64,000 bases of DNA from Halobacillus halophilus DSM 2266 (GTDB lineage Bacteria; Bacillota; Bacilli; Bacillales; Halobacillaceae). Numbering within the stretch: position 1 is the stretch's first letter; each line of letters starts with the position of its first letter. Shown here piece after piece: positions 54,887 through 63,945 of the stretch. The position numbers and the translations under genes are program-made. Location: assembly GCF_000284515.1 (NCBI RefSeq), contig NC_017668.1, forward strand, positions 1,550,001 through 1,614,000. Direction: 5' to 3'. The notes below the pieces were generated by a model. It was not told the DNA's origin and did no database searches. It saw nothing but the letters and a program-made list of their open reading frames with translations.

Positions 54887-55747
54887 TTGGACCATAAAGT
54901 TTGTTTGATTACAGGTGGAAATTCAGGAATAGGAAAAGCGGCTGCCATTCAACTGGCGCAAAGCGGAATGAAAGTGATGATCGCATGCAGAAATGAAGAA
55001 AGAGGCAGAGCCGCGTTACAAGATATAAAAAGCTCAAGTGATCACGATCAAGTTGAACTGCTGGTATTAGATATGAGCTCCCAGGCGTCTATTTGTCAGG
55101 CAGTGGAAATGTTCAAATCGAAACATAGTAAACTCGATGTTCTTATTCATAACGCAGCTGATTTTGATATTACCAGGAAGACCCCTGAATATTCTGAGGA
55201 TGGGATCGAAACCGTCTGGGCAACCAATCATATTGGACCTGTACTGTTAACCAGTCTGCTGACCCACGAACTAGAACAAAGTGAACAGGGAAGAGTCATA
55301 ACGGTCGCCTCCCAGGGTTTGATGCTGCACCCTTATTTGAAAGTGAATGTGAAGGATCCTGAATTTAAAACGGGAGGATATCGTGTAGCGAAAGCCTATT
55401 ATCAGTCCAAGCTGGCACAGGTCATGTACACGTACTGGCTGGCAGAGCAATTAAAAGACACCCGCGTAACTGTTAATGCTGTGAGGGTGACGAACGTGAA
55501 GGTTGATATAAGCCGATACCCCGATTTATCAAAAGTCATGAAGATTTTATATTCCATAAAAAGCCGCTTTTCTATTTCGCCGGAAGAGATGGCTGAAACG
55601 TACACGTATTTGGCGCGTTCTCCTGAGATGAAAGAAGTAACCGGAGAATACTTCAATGAAAAGAATAAGATCGTTTCTTCCTCACGCTATAGTAAAAAGA
55701 AGCGAAATATCGAGGAAGTAATGGAATTGACTATGAAATATTTGTAG
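54887..55747 (+). CDS. SDR-family NAD(P) oxidoreductase, retinol-dehydrogenase-like
   Basis: A 286-residue short-chain dehydrogenase. Seen are VCLITGGNSGIGKAAAIQLA (5-24), an IHNAAD variant of the NNAG motif (about 86-91) and a catalytic Tyr-x3-Lys in KAYYQSKLAQVMYTYWLA (about 170-187). The RDH/WWOX-like pattern (EDGIETVWATNHIGPVLLTSLL) is clear. Substrate unknown. Translation starts at TTG after AAAGAAGGTGGCTTGAA. Terminator downstream. Confidence 0.88.
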   Translation: MDHKVCLITGGNSGIGKAAAIQLAQSGMKVMIACRNEERGRAALQDIKSSSDHDQVELLVLDMSSQASICQAVEMFKSKHSKLDVLIHNAADFDITRKTPEYSEDGIETVWATNHIGPVLLTSLLTHELEQSEQGRVITVASQGLMLHPYLKVNVKDPEFKTGGYRVAKAYYQSKLAQVMYTYWLAEQLKDTRVTVNAVRVTNVKVDISRYPDLSKVMKILYSIKSRFSISPEEMAETYTYLARSPEMKEVTGEYFNEKNKIVSSSRYSKKKRNIEEVMELTMKYL

Positions 55748-55766
55748 TCATTAAATAAAAAACAGA

Positions 55767-55804
55767 AACACCACTTATTTGTATGTAAATAGGTGGTGTT
55801 TTTT
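55767..55804 (+). terminator. Intrinsic terminator
   Basis: AACACCAC and GTGGTGTT pair with ATTT/AAAT in the upper stem and run into TTTTTT after the SDR gene. Confidence 0.85.
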
Positions 55805-55972
55805 ATGATGAAAACAGTCGTTTATTGGAAATTTCACCTCTAAAAATTTGAAAAATATGTTACGATTTAGATAATTATCAGCTTACAAATGAGCATTTTA
55901 AATTTAGTTTCTCTCGTTCTCTAAACAGCAAATAGATTTATCGTTATGAATTTTGAAAGGGGATACAAAACG

Positions 55973-57904
55973 TTGAATACAAAATACCTGGACTTACTCG
56001 CCCAAAAATATGATAGTGAAGAAAAAGTGGTCACTGAAATTATTAATCTTAAAGCTATACTTAATCTGCCCAAAGGCACAGAGCATTTTGTCAGCGATTT
56101 GCACGGGGAGTATCAAGCCTTTCAACATGTATTAAGAAATGGTTCAGGGAAAGTAAAAGAGAAAATCACCGATCTATTTGCCGAAGAGTTATCCGAAAAA
56201 GAAATGAATGAGTTCGCGACGCTAGTCTATTACCCAGAAGAAAAGATCAGGCTGATCAAAAACAGCTTTGATAATGAAAAAGAATTGAACCATTGGTATG
56301 GGCAAATCATCGAACGTATGTTGAAGCTTGTTTCATATGCTTCCTCCAAATATACCCGATCCAAACTTCGGAAAGCCTTACCCAGCCAGTTTGCGTACGT
56401 TATTGAAGAGCTGCTTTACAAAACAGATGAATTCACCAATAAGGAGCAGTATTATTCTAAGATTCTTCAGCAGATTATCTCCCTCGGCCAGTCGGATAAG
56501 CTCATCATCGGTCTCGCTTATACCACCCAGCAGCTGGTGGTGGACCATCTTCATGTCGTGGGAGATGTGTATGATCGAGGTCCCGAACCTGACAAAATCA
56601 TGGAAACCCTCATTAATTATCACTCGATTGATATTCAGTGGGGGAATCATGATGTCCTATGGATTGCAGCCTATGCAGGCTCAAAGGTCTGTCTCGCTAA
56701 TATCATTCGAATCTGCGCACGCTACAACAATTTAGAGATTATCGAAGATGCGTATGGAATTAATCTTAGACCGCTTCTTAATCTTGCAGAGAAATACTAT
56801 GACGACAATCCTGCCTTCCGTCCTAAGATCAATCCAGGCGAAGAACCATCTGATCATGAAAGATTACAAATTACGAAGATTCACCAGGCCATTGCCATGA
56901 TTCAGTTCAAACTGGAAAGCCCTATTATCAAAAGACGCTCCTATTTCAATATGGAAGATCGACTTTTGCTTGAGAAAGTAGATTACGACAGGAATGAAAT
57001 CACCATCCACGGGGAAACCTACCCCCTTGAAGATACCTGCTTTGCCACGGTGGATCCTGAGCATCCTGAACAGCTTCTAGAGGAAGAAGAGCAAGTGATG
57101 GAGAAACTATTATTCTCTGTTCAGCATTCAGAAAAGCTGGCCAGACACATGAACTTTTTCATGAAAAAAGGAAGTCTTTATCTGAAATATAACGGGAACT
57201 TATTAATTCATGGATGCATTCCGCTGGATGAACAAGGAAACATGGAAAAAATGACGATTGAAAATCGAACCTATGGCGGAAGAGAATTACTTGATGTTTT
57301 TGAGCACTATCTACGTTACGCTTTTGCCCATCCTGAAAAGACCGACGATCTTGCAACGGACATGTCCTGGTATTTATGGACAGGGGAATATTCCTCTCTT
57401 TTCGGGAAACGGGAGATGACCACGTTCGAAAGGTACTTTATTAAAGATAAGAAAGTCCATAAAGAAAGAAAAAACCCTTATTATCATTTGCGGGAAGATG
57501 AGGAGACCTGCCGGGAAATACTCACTGACTTTGGTCTGAATCCAGACCAGGGGCATATCATCAATGGCCACACACCGGTTAAAGAAATAGATGGGGAAAA
57601 TCCCATTAAAGCCAATGGAAAGATGATTGTAATCGACGGAGGATTTTCCAAGGCTTATCAATCCAAAACGGGCATAGCCGGCTACACGTTATTATTTAAT
57701 TCCTACGGCATGCAGCTGGTTGCTCACCAACACTTTAATTCTAAAGAGGAAGTGCTGCGAAATGGAACGGATGTCTTATCGGTGAAAAGATTGGTGGATA
57801 AGGAGCTTGAGAGGAAAAAGGTTCTTGAAACAAATGTGGGAGAGGAATTACTGCAGGAAATTTATATTTTGAACAGTTTGATGGAATATCGTTATATAAA
57901 TTGA
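55973..57904 (+). CDS. fbp: Fructose-1,6-bisphosphatase, class III
   Basis: The gluconeogenic phosphatase of Firmicutes, unrelated to class I FBPase and activated by phosphoenolpyruvate in B. subtilis. The roughly 643 residues have calcineurin-type metal motifs: [14 protein letters not shown] (about 40-53), [18 protein letters not shown] (about 197-214) and WGNHDVLW (about 224-231), then late INGHTPVKE and [11 protein letters not shown] start at TTG 55973 after AAAGGGGATACAAAACG; an ATG at 55946 has no ribosome site. Single-gene unit with a terminator. Confidence 0.96.
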   Translation: MNTKYLDLLAQKYDSEEKVVTEIINLKAILNLPKGTEHFVSDLHGEYQAFQHVLRNGSGKVKEKITDLFAEELSEKEMNEFATLVYYPEEKIRLIKNSFDNEKELNHWYGQIIERMLKLVSYASSKYTRSKLRKALPSQFAYVIEELLYKTDEFTNKEQYYSKILQQIISLGQSDKLIIGLAYTTQQLVVDHLHVVGDVYDRGPEPDKIMETLINYHSIDIQWGNHDVLWIAAYAGSKVCLANIIRICARYNNLEIIEDAYGINLRPLLNLAEKYYDDNPAFRPKINPGEEPSDHERLQITKIHQAIAMIQFKLESPIIKRRSYFNMEDRLLLEKVDYDRNEITIHGETYPLEDTCFATVDPEHPEQLLEEEEQVMEKLLFSVQHSEKLARHMNFFMKKGSLYLKYNGNLLIHGCIPLDEQGNMEKMTIENRTYGGRELLDVFEHYLRYAFAHPEKTDDLATDMSWYLWTGEYSSLFGKREMTTFERYFIKDKKVHKERKNPYYHLREDEETCREILTDFGLNPDQGHIINGHTPVKEIDGENPIKANGKMIVIDGGFSKAYQSKTGIAGYTLLFNSYGMQLVAHQHFNSKEEVLRNGTDVLSVKRLVDKELERKKVLETNVGEELLQEIYILNSLMEYRYIN

Positions 57905-57920
57905 GTGTGTTTCTTTTGAA

Positions 57921-57950
57921 GAAAAGCCAGCTAATGTAGCTGGCTTTTTC
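57921..57950 (+). terminator. Terminator of fbp
   Basis: AAAAGCCAGCTA and TAGCTGGCTTTTT form a 12-bp stem with a three-base loop. Confidence 0.85.
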
Positions 57951-57955
57951 TATGA

Positions 57956-57980
57956 GTTATCTCGAAACGTCATCTTCCAC
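57956..57980 (-). repeat. Solo terminal-repeat remnant of the palindromic element
   Basis: TATCTCGAAACGTCATCTTCCACA resembles the inverse of the element end (TATCTCGAAACTGAGTCTTCCACA in R5). It stands alone immediately after the fbp terminator, with no A or B module, so it is probably a relic of an excised or decayed copy. Confidence 0.5.
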
Positions 57981-58194
57981 ACACGGGCAGGATCGTTGAA
58001 CCAAGTCGAAGTTGTTCAGACGCTTTGAGTCGCGCTTTTTTGAATACAACGGTGAAGATGATCATAAGCTGGGATTTTATTATGTATAAAATAGAGCCAC
58101 TTCCAATAAGGTCAGTGGCTGAATGCAAATGTGTAATTGCAGAACTTTCAGCTGATTAAGTGCCGCAAGGACCTTTCCGTCCTAGCAGAGTACC

Positions 58195-58671
58195 TCATTG
58201 AGTAGCCGTAATGGATTCTAGATACTGTCTGGGGCTTCCATAGAATACGATTTGTCTATAGGCAGGGTAAGTGGAATCGAAGGATACAAAGATAGGGGCA
58301 TCAAGCAGAAAGGGATAATGGGCGTATAATTGTCGATCTCCATAAACCATGCCTTTTAACGCGGTAGTCATTTCTTTATTAAAAATGTTAAAGCGATATT
58401 CTGCGGTTTGCTGGCTGAACTCTCCACCATCGACGTAGGCTTTTCCCAATAGATAAAGTTGATTCTGCCCGTTCATTTTCCATTCAACCAATACTTCGTC
58501 CCGGACTTTCGGATTAACAGCTTCAAAGTTAAATACATAACCAATATCTAAAAATAATTCAGCCGTACTGTCAGAGTGAGTCAGTGTATATTTTCTCCCT
58601 ACAAGCGGATGAGCGGTATCAGCGGGTGGTAAATAGGTCACGGATAACTTTCTTGGATCAAACGAAGACAT
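58195..58671 (-). CDS. Staygreen-domain protein
   Basis: The 158 residues match the staygreen domain: FDPRKLSVTYLPPADTAHPL, RKYTLTHSDSTAELFLDIG (about 27-45), RDEVLVEWKMNGQNQLYLLG (about 57-76), and VYGDRQLYAHYPFLLDAPIFVSF (about 109-131). In plants and algae SGR removes Mg from chlorophyll; homologues in non-photosynthetic bacteria have no known in vivo role, though some have been reported to act on chlorophyll in vitro. AGGAGGCGCCAGG precedes the ATG. Transcribed alone. Confidence 0.85.
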   Translation of the reverse strand: MSSFDPRKLSVTYLPPADTAHPLVGRKYTLTHSDSTAELFLDIGYVFNFEAVNPKVRDEVLVEWKMNGQNQLYLLGKAYVDGGEFSQQTAEYRFNIFNKEMTTALKGMVYGDRQLYAHYPFLLDAPIFVSFDSTYPAYRQIVFYGSPRQYLESITATQ

Positions 58672-59254
58672 CCTGGCGCCTCCTAAACCTATAATGAAAT
58701 TCTCCGTATCAGGGTATGCAGGAAAATCACTGGGGTTCGAAATGAGTACTAAATGGAAAATTTATACTTATCTGAGACAACTATCTTATATGACAAGAAA
58801 AAACTCCAGCTAAAATATGTTCCAAACGAAGGGTTTAACTTCTTTTCCGCTCAAATTGTTGAACAAACCCAATCTATGCCTGAAAAAGTGTCTTCCTTAT
58901 CAGATGCTCAAAGTAAGTAATATCGATAATATTTAAATACCATAATTAACTTGAACGAAGTTATCTATGGAAGGTTAAATTCCATAGATTGGTTTCGAGT
59001 CTTAAAGTTTAGGTGACTTAAATCTAAGTCATTCGCGTTCGCGAAAGTTAGGAAGGCCTATGAGTAAAACATATTTTTAAGTATAAAAGTTACTATATAA
59101 ATGAGAATCATATAAAAGATAACACTCACCCTCATAAAGGCTTTGATCCACTCGAAAATTTATTTATTTCGACGGCTGTGTTCGACAAATTATTCCCTAT
59201 CCCCCGATGTATAATATTTCCATAATACTAAGGGATGAATGGAGGGGCAGAGGC
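58672..59254. other. Intergenic region
   Basis: Holds a weak 55-codon ORF (58753-58920), a short TTCGCGTTCGCGAA palindrome near 59033, and a likely promoter for the L,D-transpeptidase gene near 59211 (TATAAT). Otherwise nothing is recognised. Confidence 0.4.
58753..58920 (+). CDS. 55-residue ORF, doubtful
   Basis: Reads MENLYLSETTILYDKKKLQL followed by KYVPNEGFNFFSAQ and a polar end. The composition is protein-like and the frame is longer than chance would favour in this region, but the ribosome site is weak. It may be a fragment of a larger lost gene. Confidence 0.3.
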   Translation: MENLYLSETTILYDKKKLQLKYVPNEGFNFFSAQIVEQTQSMPEKVSSLSDAQSK

Positions 59255-60001
59255 ATGCAGCTGAGAAAAATGGTGTTTGTACTGGGGATTCTTTTAGTGG
59301 GGTTATGTGTGATGGTAAAGCCGGCAGAGGCCGCGGAGAAGGAAGCCATTATAATTAATAAAAGCATTAATCAACTCGCATTTTATGAAAATGGTAAACT
59401 TAAAAAAACGTTTCCTGTCGCGACGGGAAGAACGAAGAGTCTGACGCCGGAGGGGAAATTCCCGCTCGTTAATAAGGTGAAAAACAGGCCATGGTATAAA
59501 GAAAATATCCCGGGTGGTGATCCAAGGAATCCTCTGGGTGCAAGGTGGCTTGGGATAAAAGTTCCGGGCGACTGGGGACGTACTTCAGGAAATGTTTACG
59601 GTGTCCATGGTACAAATAATCCTTCTTCCATTGGGACGTATGCCTCCAGCGGCTGTATTCGAATGCACAACAAAGACGTCATCTGGTTGTATGAACGGGC
59701 CGACAAGAATATTCCGGTATATATCACAAGTTCCTCCTCGTCCTTTACGGCATTAGCACAAAAGTATGGAGTCGGATCGAGCAAGGTTGTCGCAGACTAT
59801 GAAACCTTTAACGAAACGTTAAGGTATGGCAGTAAAGGTGAATCCGTAAAAATTCTACAGCGAAAACTCAGCATAACTGCTGATGGATCTTTTGGTCCGC
59901 AGACCTTAAGATCTGTTAAAAAATTTCAAACCTCAAAAGGATTAGTGGCTGATGGTATCGTAGGGCCAAAAACTAGAAAAGCATTATTCAGCAGTAAGTA
60001 A
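59255..60001 (+). CDS. L,D-transpeptidase with C-terminal peptidoglycan-binding domain
   Basis: A 248-residue secreted enzyme. The signal peptide runs to about residue 27 (VKPAEAAEK). The YkuD catalytic domain (about 29-160) has the active-site block HGTNNPSSIG...ASSGCIRMHN with the catalytic cysteine near residue 134. A PG_binding_1 domain closes the protein (GSKGESVKILQRKL, TADGSFGPQTLRSVKKFQ). It should form 3-3 cross-links or anchor proteins in the wall, possibly in spores. ATG 59255 follows GGAGGGGCAGAGGC. Confidence 0.93.
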   Translation: MQLRKMVFVLGILLVGLCVMVKPAEAAEKEAIIINKSINQLAFYENGKLKKTFPVATGRTKSLTPEGKFPLVNKVKNRPWYKENIPGGDPRNPLGARWLGIKVPGDWGRTSGNVYGVHGTNNPSSIGTYASSGCIRMHNKDVIWLYERADKNIPVYITSSSSSFTALAQKYGVGSSKVVADYETFNETLRYGSKGESVKILQRKLSITADGSFGPQTLRSVKKFQTSKGLVADGIVGPKTRKALFSSK

Positions 60002-60050
60002 TACAGCGAGTTACAAACATGTATTAGGGCAAGACCCTTCTGGATGAGCC

Positions 60051-60095
60051 CCCGGATAGAGACATTCTCAATTATGTCTCTATTCGGGTTTTTTG
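60051..60095 (+). terminator. Intrinsic terminator
   Basis: CCCGGATAGAGACAT and ATGTCTCTATTCGGG form a 15-base stem with one mismatch, followed by TTTTTT, after the transpeptidase gene. Confidence 0.9.
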
Positions 60096-60498
60096 GTTCC
60101 GTTCCGATTAAATGAGAGCATGGAGTTAATTGGATAACAGTAAAATTTACCTTTAATTCGCTGAATACAACTAAGGTCATTCTTGTGAACTTTATTATTT
60201 AAGGTGAAAAAGGTGAATTTTCATGTAGTTTTGGGTATTTTATTGGACTATCATATGGTAAATGAATATGGTTGAAAAACCTTCTGCTCTTCTTATAGAG
60301 TTACTAGGTGATAATTTTATTTATTCCTCAATCGTGGCCTAAAAGTATGATGAAACCTCTGTAGATTATTTCAGAGAGAAAGTATGTCTGAAACACCAAG
60401 TTTATAAACGAGAGGTATTTTGAAAATAGAAATAACGTGGGAATGATATAATAGAAACGATCTAATCAAACATCATATGAAAGGGAAGAGCGCATAAT
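60096..60498. other. Intergenic region, no gene recognised
   Basis: About 400 AT-rich bases. It must contain the promoter of the DUF2200 gene. I see no supported ORF, hairpin or shared repeat. Confidence 0.4.
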
Positions 60499-60849
60499 AT
60501 GGCAAAACATAAAATCTATACCATGAGTTTCGCAAGCGTTTATCCTCACTATGTGAAGAAGGCGGAGAAAAAAGGACGTACGAAAAACGAAGTCGATGAA
60601 ATTATCCGTTGGCTGACAGGGTATAGCCAGGAAGAACTAGAGGCGCAGATGGAAAAGGAGACCGATTTTGAGACCTTTTTTGAGGAAGCTCCTCATCTAA
60701 ATCCTTCGAGGACCATGATTAAAGGTGTAATCTGCGGAGTCCGGGTGGAAAATATTGAAGAGCCAACGATGCGGGAAATTCGCTATTTGGATAAGCAGAT
60801 TGATGAATTGGCCAAAGGAAAAGCGATGGAGAAAATTTTAAGAAGCTAA
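60499..60849 (+). CDS. DUF2200 family protein
   Basis: A 116-residue soluble protein. [39 protein letters not shown] at the start and [31 protein letters not shown] at the end are the conserved blocks of DUF2200 (YdhG-like small proteins). Role unknown. AAAGGGAAGAGCGCATAAT precedes the ATG. Single gene with a hairpin and T run downstream. Confidence 0.88.
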   Translation: MAKHKIYTMSFASVYPHYVKKAEKKGRTKNEVDEIIRWLTGYSQEELEAQMEKETDFETFFEEAPHLNPSRTMIKGVICGVRVENIEEPTMREIRYLDKQIDELAKGKAMEKILRS

Positions 60850-60950
60850 TATAGGAAAGTGGAAGCGCTGTTTTCCTGTATGGTTAATCGTAATCCTTCA
60901 GGAAACCAACGAGCCTGGTCAAGATCTCTCTATAATAGTTATAAGCCAGG

Positions 60951-60985
60951 GGCGATTATCTAGCAGAGATGATCGTCTTTTTTTT
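60951..60985 (+). terminator. Intrinsic terminator upstream of the Amj gene
   Basis: GCGATTATCT and AGATGATCGT pair imperfectly around AGCAG and are followed by nine T residues. It ends the DUF2200 transcript. Confidence 0.7.
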
Positions 60986-61035
60986 GTATTCAAAGTCATG
61001 AATGTGAAAAAGAGAATGAACCAAATAACTTTGTA

Positions 61036-61929
61036 ATGAAGGTAGAAAAGGACAATTATTCACCAGGTTATGTTAAAATTTTCTTGTCAGCAGCAGTAGA
61101 AACGAGGTTGAAACTTGGATTTCCTAACGGAGAAAGTCATATACATTTCTTTATTCATTTAGTGATTCATACGATTGAAACCCTGGCTTATGCTGTACGG
61201 TTATCCGGAGCACGAGTCGGATTAATTGCATCAGCTTTGTCTTTATTTAATCTCATGGTCATTGTTTCACGGATGGCCAATATGATGCAGCAGCCCTTTA
61301 CGGGAAGTTTGGTGGATACAGCTCCAAGTGAAAATACCTTATCGTTTGTGGAAGATCAGTATAGAGTTATCATTGGGGCTTCTACAATCGGCACAGTCGT
61401 GGGGATTATTTTACTACCAACGTTTGTGGCGTTATTCTCAAGGTCTATTATTCATCTCTCCAGACAAAAAGGATCCATTCCATCTTTATTTAAAATCTTT
61501 TTCTCACTGGACTACATAAAACGCGGCTTAAATCAGATGCACGTTCCGAATAGAACGTATTTAAAAGGTTTTTCATTGGCTCATATTCCCAAAAGGTTAT
61601 TTGTAGTCAATATGGTTGTAACTTCCATTTATACAATAGGAGTTTTATCAGCTCTGTATGCTGCACTCTTAGCCCCCGAGAGAGCCTCAACAGCTATAAT
61701 GGCGTCAGGGTTAATCAATGGGATTGCCACGATTTTGTTAGTGGTGTTTGTAGATCCAAGAATTTCAGTGATGGCAGATGATGTCATTAATAAGCGAGGG
61801 GACTATTTAACATTAAGGAATGTGTCGCTTATGATGGTCACTTCGAGGCTGTTCGGGACATTATTGGCACAGGTTCTATTTATTCCAGGAGCCCAGTACA
61901 TAGCCTGGTTTACTAAATTTATCGTTTAA
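61036..61929 (+). CDS. amj: Amj-like alternative lipid II flippase
   Basis: The membrane part beginning HFFIHLVIHTIETLAYAVRL and SLFNLMVIVSRMANMMQQPFTGSLVD (about 37-95) matches Amj (YdaH), which flips lipid II in B. subtilis as an alternative to MurJ. About six helices follow. The annotated ATG at 61036 gives 297 residues, but the first 34 are not family-like. GGAG at 61129-61132 precedes an ATA at 61141, which would give a protein of 262 residues near the known family length. The start is therefore unsettled. Confidence 0.85.
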   Translation: MKVEKDNYSPGYVKIFLSAAVETRLKLGFPNGESHIHFFIHLVIHTIETLAYAVRLSGARVGLIASALSLFNLMVIVSRMANMMQQPFTGSLVDTAPSENTLSFVEDQYRVIIGASTIGTVVGIILLPTFVALFSRSIIHLSRQKGSIPSLFKIFFSLDYIKRGLNQMHVPNRTYLKGFSLAHIPKRLFVVNMVVTSIYTIGVLSALYAALLAPERASTAIMASGLINGIATILLVVFVDPRISVMADDVINKRGDYLTLRNVSLMMVTSRLFGTLLAQVLFIPGAQYIAWFTKFIV

Positions 61930-61960
61930 ATAGAAATAGAAAAAGCAGGTGAAGTGCCCT

Positions 61961-62092
61961 ATGAGCAGAGGTCAGAAAAAGAAGCCTATCTTATGCAGAG
62001 TCGGATTTCATAAGTTTAAGCGTAAGGATTGGGAAGAAGGAACGCTACGGGCCATTTACAAATGTGAAAGATGCGGGAAACAAAAAGAGTGA
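61961..62092 (+). CDS. 43-residue zinc-ribbon-like miniprotein
   Basis: MSRGQKKKPILCRVGFHKFK is followed by a charged middle and YKCERCGKQKE. The C...H...C-x2-C spacing resembles small zinc-knuckle proteins (phage and Bacillus types). GCAGGTGAAGTGCCCT precedes the ATG. It lies 31 bp after the Amj-like gene and may share its transcript. Confidence 0.6.
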   Translation: MSRGQKKKPILCRVGFHKFKRKDWEEGTLRAIYKCERCGKQKE

Positions 62093-62156
62093 TGATAGGG
62101 ATGTAATATCATATTTTGGCTTTTAGTCCGGTCATTTTACTTAAAAGGAGGGATTC

Positions 62157-62933
62157 ATCATCAATAATCTAGCAGGTAAAATTGCGATCGTTACGGGAGC
62201 GAGTAGATTAAAAGGGATTGGGGCAGCCATCTGTACCGAATTAGCGGAGGCTGGCTGTGATATCTTTTTTACTTATTGGAAAGAGTATGATAAAGAGATG
62301 CCCTGGAACATAGATCCTAGCGAGCCTTCCATTCTGGAAAAGCAGTTAAAGGAAAAAGGTGTACAGGCAGCGAGTTTGGAACTGGACCTTACCCAGGACG
62401 ATGCCGCAGAAATACTTATCCAGACCGTAATGGAAAAACTGGGGGTACCTGATATATTAGTAAACAATGCAGCCTATTCTACCCAGAATGATTATTCTAA
62501 TGTAACTTCAGATCAACTGGACAAACACTATATGGTTAATATTCGCGCTACCACTCTAGTAAGTATAGAATTTGCTCGTACATTTAATAAACCATCTGGA
62601 GGAAGGATCGTGAATATAACGTCAGGTCAATTCCAGGGCCCTATGCCAGGTGAGCTCGCATACGCCACCACGAAGGGCGCCATTGACGCCTTAACGGTTA
62701 CGTTATCGGCAGAAGTTGCACCCCGTGGCATCACCGTCAATGCTATTAACCCAGGACCAACCGACACAGGCTGGATGACAGACCAAATAAAAAGGGATCT
62801 GACACCGATGTTTCCTTTTGGAAGAGTGGGCGAACCAAATGATGTCGCAAGAACGATTAAATTCCTGGTCAGTGAAGAAGCGGCCTGGATTACGGGGCAG
62901 ATCATTCATTCAGAGGGCGGATTTAAGCGATAG
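62157..62933 (+). CDS. SDR-family oxidoreductase with no standard start codon
   Basis: The protein reads INNLAGKIAIVTGASRLKGIG with a full Rossmann motif, then NNAAYSTQND, the catalytic YATTKGAIDALTVTLSAEVA and the late NPGPTDTGWM, about 258 residues, a complete SDR. The frame between a stop at 62142 and the first ATG at 62298 contains no ATG, GTG, TTG or CTG. A strong AAAAGGAGGG (62143-62152) lies 5-8 bases before two ATC codons (62157, 62160), so translation probably begins at ATC, or a start codon was lost. Starting at 62298 would remove the cofactor site. Confidence 0.8.
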   Translation: MINNLAGKIAIVTGASRLKGIGAAICTELAEAGCDIFFTYWKEYDKEMPWNIDPSEPSILEKQLKEKGVQAASLELDLTQDDAAEILIQTVMEKLGVPDILVNNAAYSTQNDYSNVTSDQLDKHYMVNIRATTLVSIEFARTFNKPSGGRIVNITSGQFQGPMPGELAYATTKGAIDALTVTLSAEVAPRGITVNAINPGPTDTGWMTDQIKRDLTPMFPFGRVGEPNDVARTIKFLVSEEAAWITGQIIHSEGGFKR

Positions 62934-63025
62934 CTTTTTACCTTGACGCCCGTATATACTTCTCCCGGCAAAAATTAAACCTGACCTCCATTTGCGAAAA
63001 TAAGCGATGAAAGGGGACGAGTAAG

Positions 63026-63463
63026 TTGAAAGTATTAAGAATAGAAGCAGAACAGACTTATACGCTTCGTCACAACATCCTTAGACCTTATCAGCCCTTT
63101 GAAGCCTGTCAATATGATACAGATCATGACGAGCATGCTTTTCATATCGGAGCATTTATTGAAGGAAATTTAGTCAGCGCCGCTTCTTTTTATATGGAAT
63201 CGTATGCCGAGTTTACCAGCCCTAAGCAATACCGTTTAAGAGCGATGGCTACTACGGAAGAATTCAGGAACAAGGGAGCAGGAAGAGAAGTAATTCATTA
63301 CGCTGAACGGATATTACATGAGCGGAAAGCTGACATACTATGGTGTAAAGGGCGAACTTCGGTCCAGAAATATTATCAGAAGCTCGGTTTTCAAGCATAC
63401 GGAGACGTATTTGATTACCCTGAAATAGGTCCCCATGTGATTATGTATAAAACATTAAGTTAG
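63026..63463 (+). CDS. GNAT-family N-acetyltransferase
   Basis: A 145-residue acetyltransferase. The core YRLRAMATTEEFRNKGAGREVIHYAE (about 71-96) carries the acetyl-CoA-binding R-x-x-G-x-G pattern (RNKGAG), and KYYQKLGFQAYGD is the closing motif. The substrate is unknown. It starts at TTG after AAAGGGGACGAGTAAG. It follows the SDR gene by 92 bp with no clear terminator between. Confidence 0.9.
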   Translation: MKVLRIEAEQTYTLRHNILRPYQPFEACQYDTDHDEHAFHIGAFIEGNLVSAASFYMESYAEFTSPKQYRLRAMATTEEFRNKGAGREVIHYAERILHERKADILWCKGRTSVQKYYQKLGFQAYGDVFDYPEIGPHVIMYKTLS

Positions 63464-63543
63464 AGAAAATGGAATGATTAAATTGTTCTTACATAAAACT
63501 GTTAATCTTTATTATTTAATTTTCTAGGAAGGGGCGAGTTATT

Positions 63544-63945
63544 ATGTCTGAGGGATTACTTCATCATGTGGAAATCTATGTATCTGACTTAGAGAAGTCG
63601 GAATCATTTTGGGGATGGTTCTTAGAGGAATTGGGCTATCATTCTTATCAAAAATGGGAACAAGGACATAGCTGGAAGCTAGGGGAAACTTACTTGGTGT
63701 TTGTTCAAACAGAAGATAAGTATTTGGATGTAGCTTATCATAGATGCAGAACTGGTTTAAATCACTTGGCTTTTCAAGCTTCTTCCCGTGAAAGAGTAGA
63801 TGAGATGACAAAGATGCTGAAGGAGCATAATATTAAGATCTTATACGAAAACCAGCATCCTTTTGCGGGTGGTGAGGATTACTATGCGGTATTCTTTGAG
63901 GACCCGGATCGGATAAAAGTAGAATTTGTAGCCCCGTCGCGATAA
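63544..63945 (+). CDS. VOC-superfamily (glyoxalase/bleomycin-resistance type) protein
   Basis: The 133 residues show a vicinal-oxygen-chelate fold: LLHHVEIYVSDLEKSESFWG at the start, GLNHLAFQASSRERVDEM (about 76-93) and YYAVFFEDPDRIKVEFVAP at the end, with His and Glu metal ligands. Members include dioxygenases, glyoxalases and resistance proteins; no substrate is evident. GGAAGGGGCGAGTTATT precedes the ATG. Confidence 0.88.
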   Translation: MSEGLLHHVEIYVSDLEKSESFWGWFLEELGYHSYQKWEQGHSWKLGETYLVFVQTEDKYLDVAYHRCRTGLNHLAFQASSRERVDEMTKMLKEHNIKILYENQHPFAGGEDYYAVFFEDPDRIKVEFVAPSR

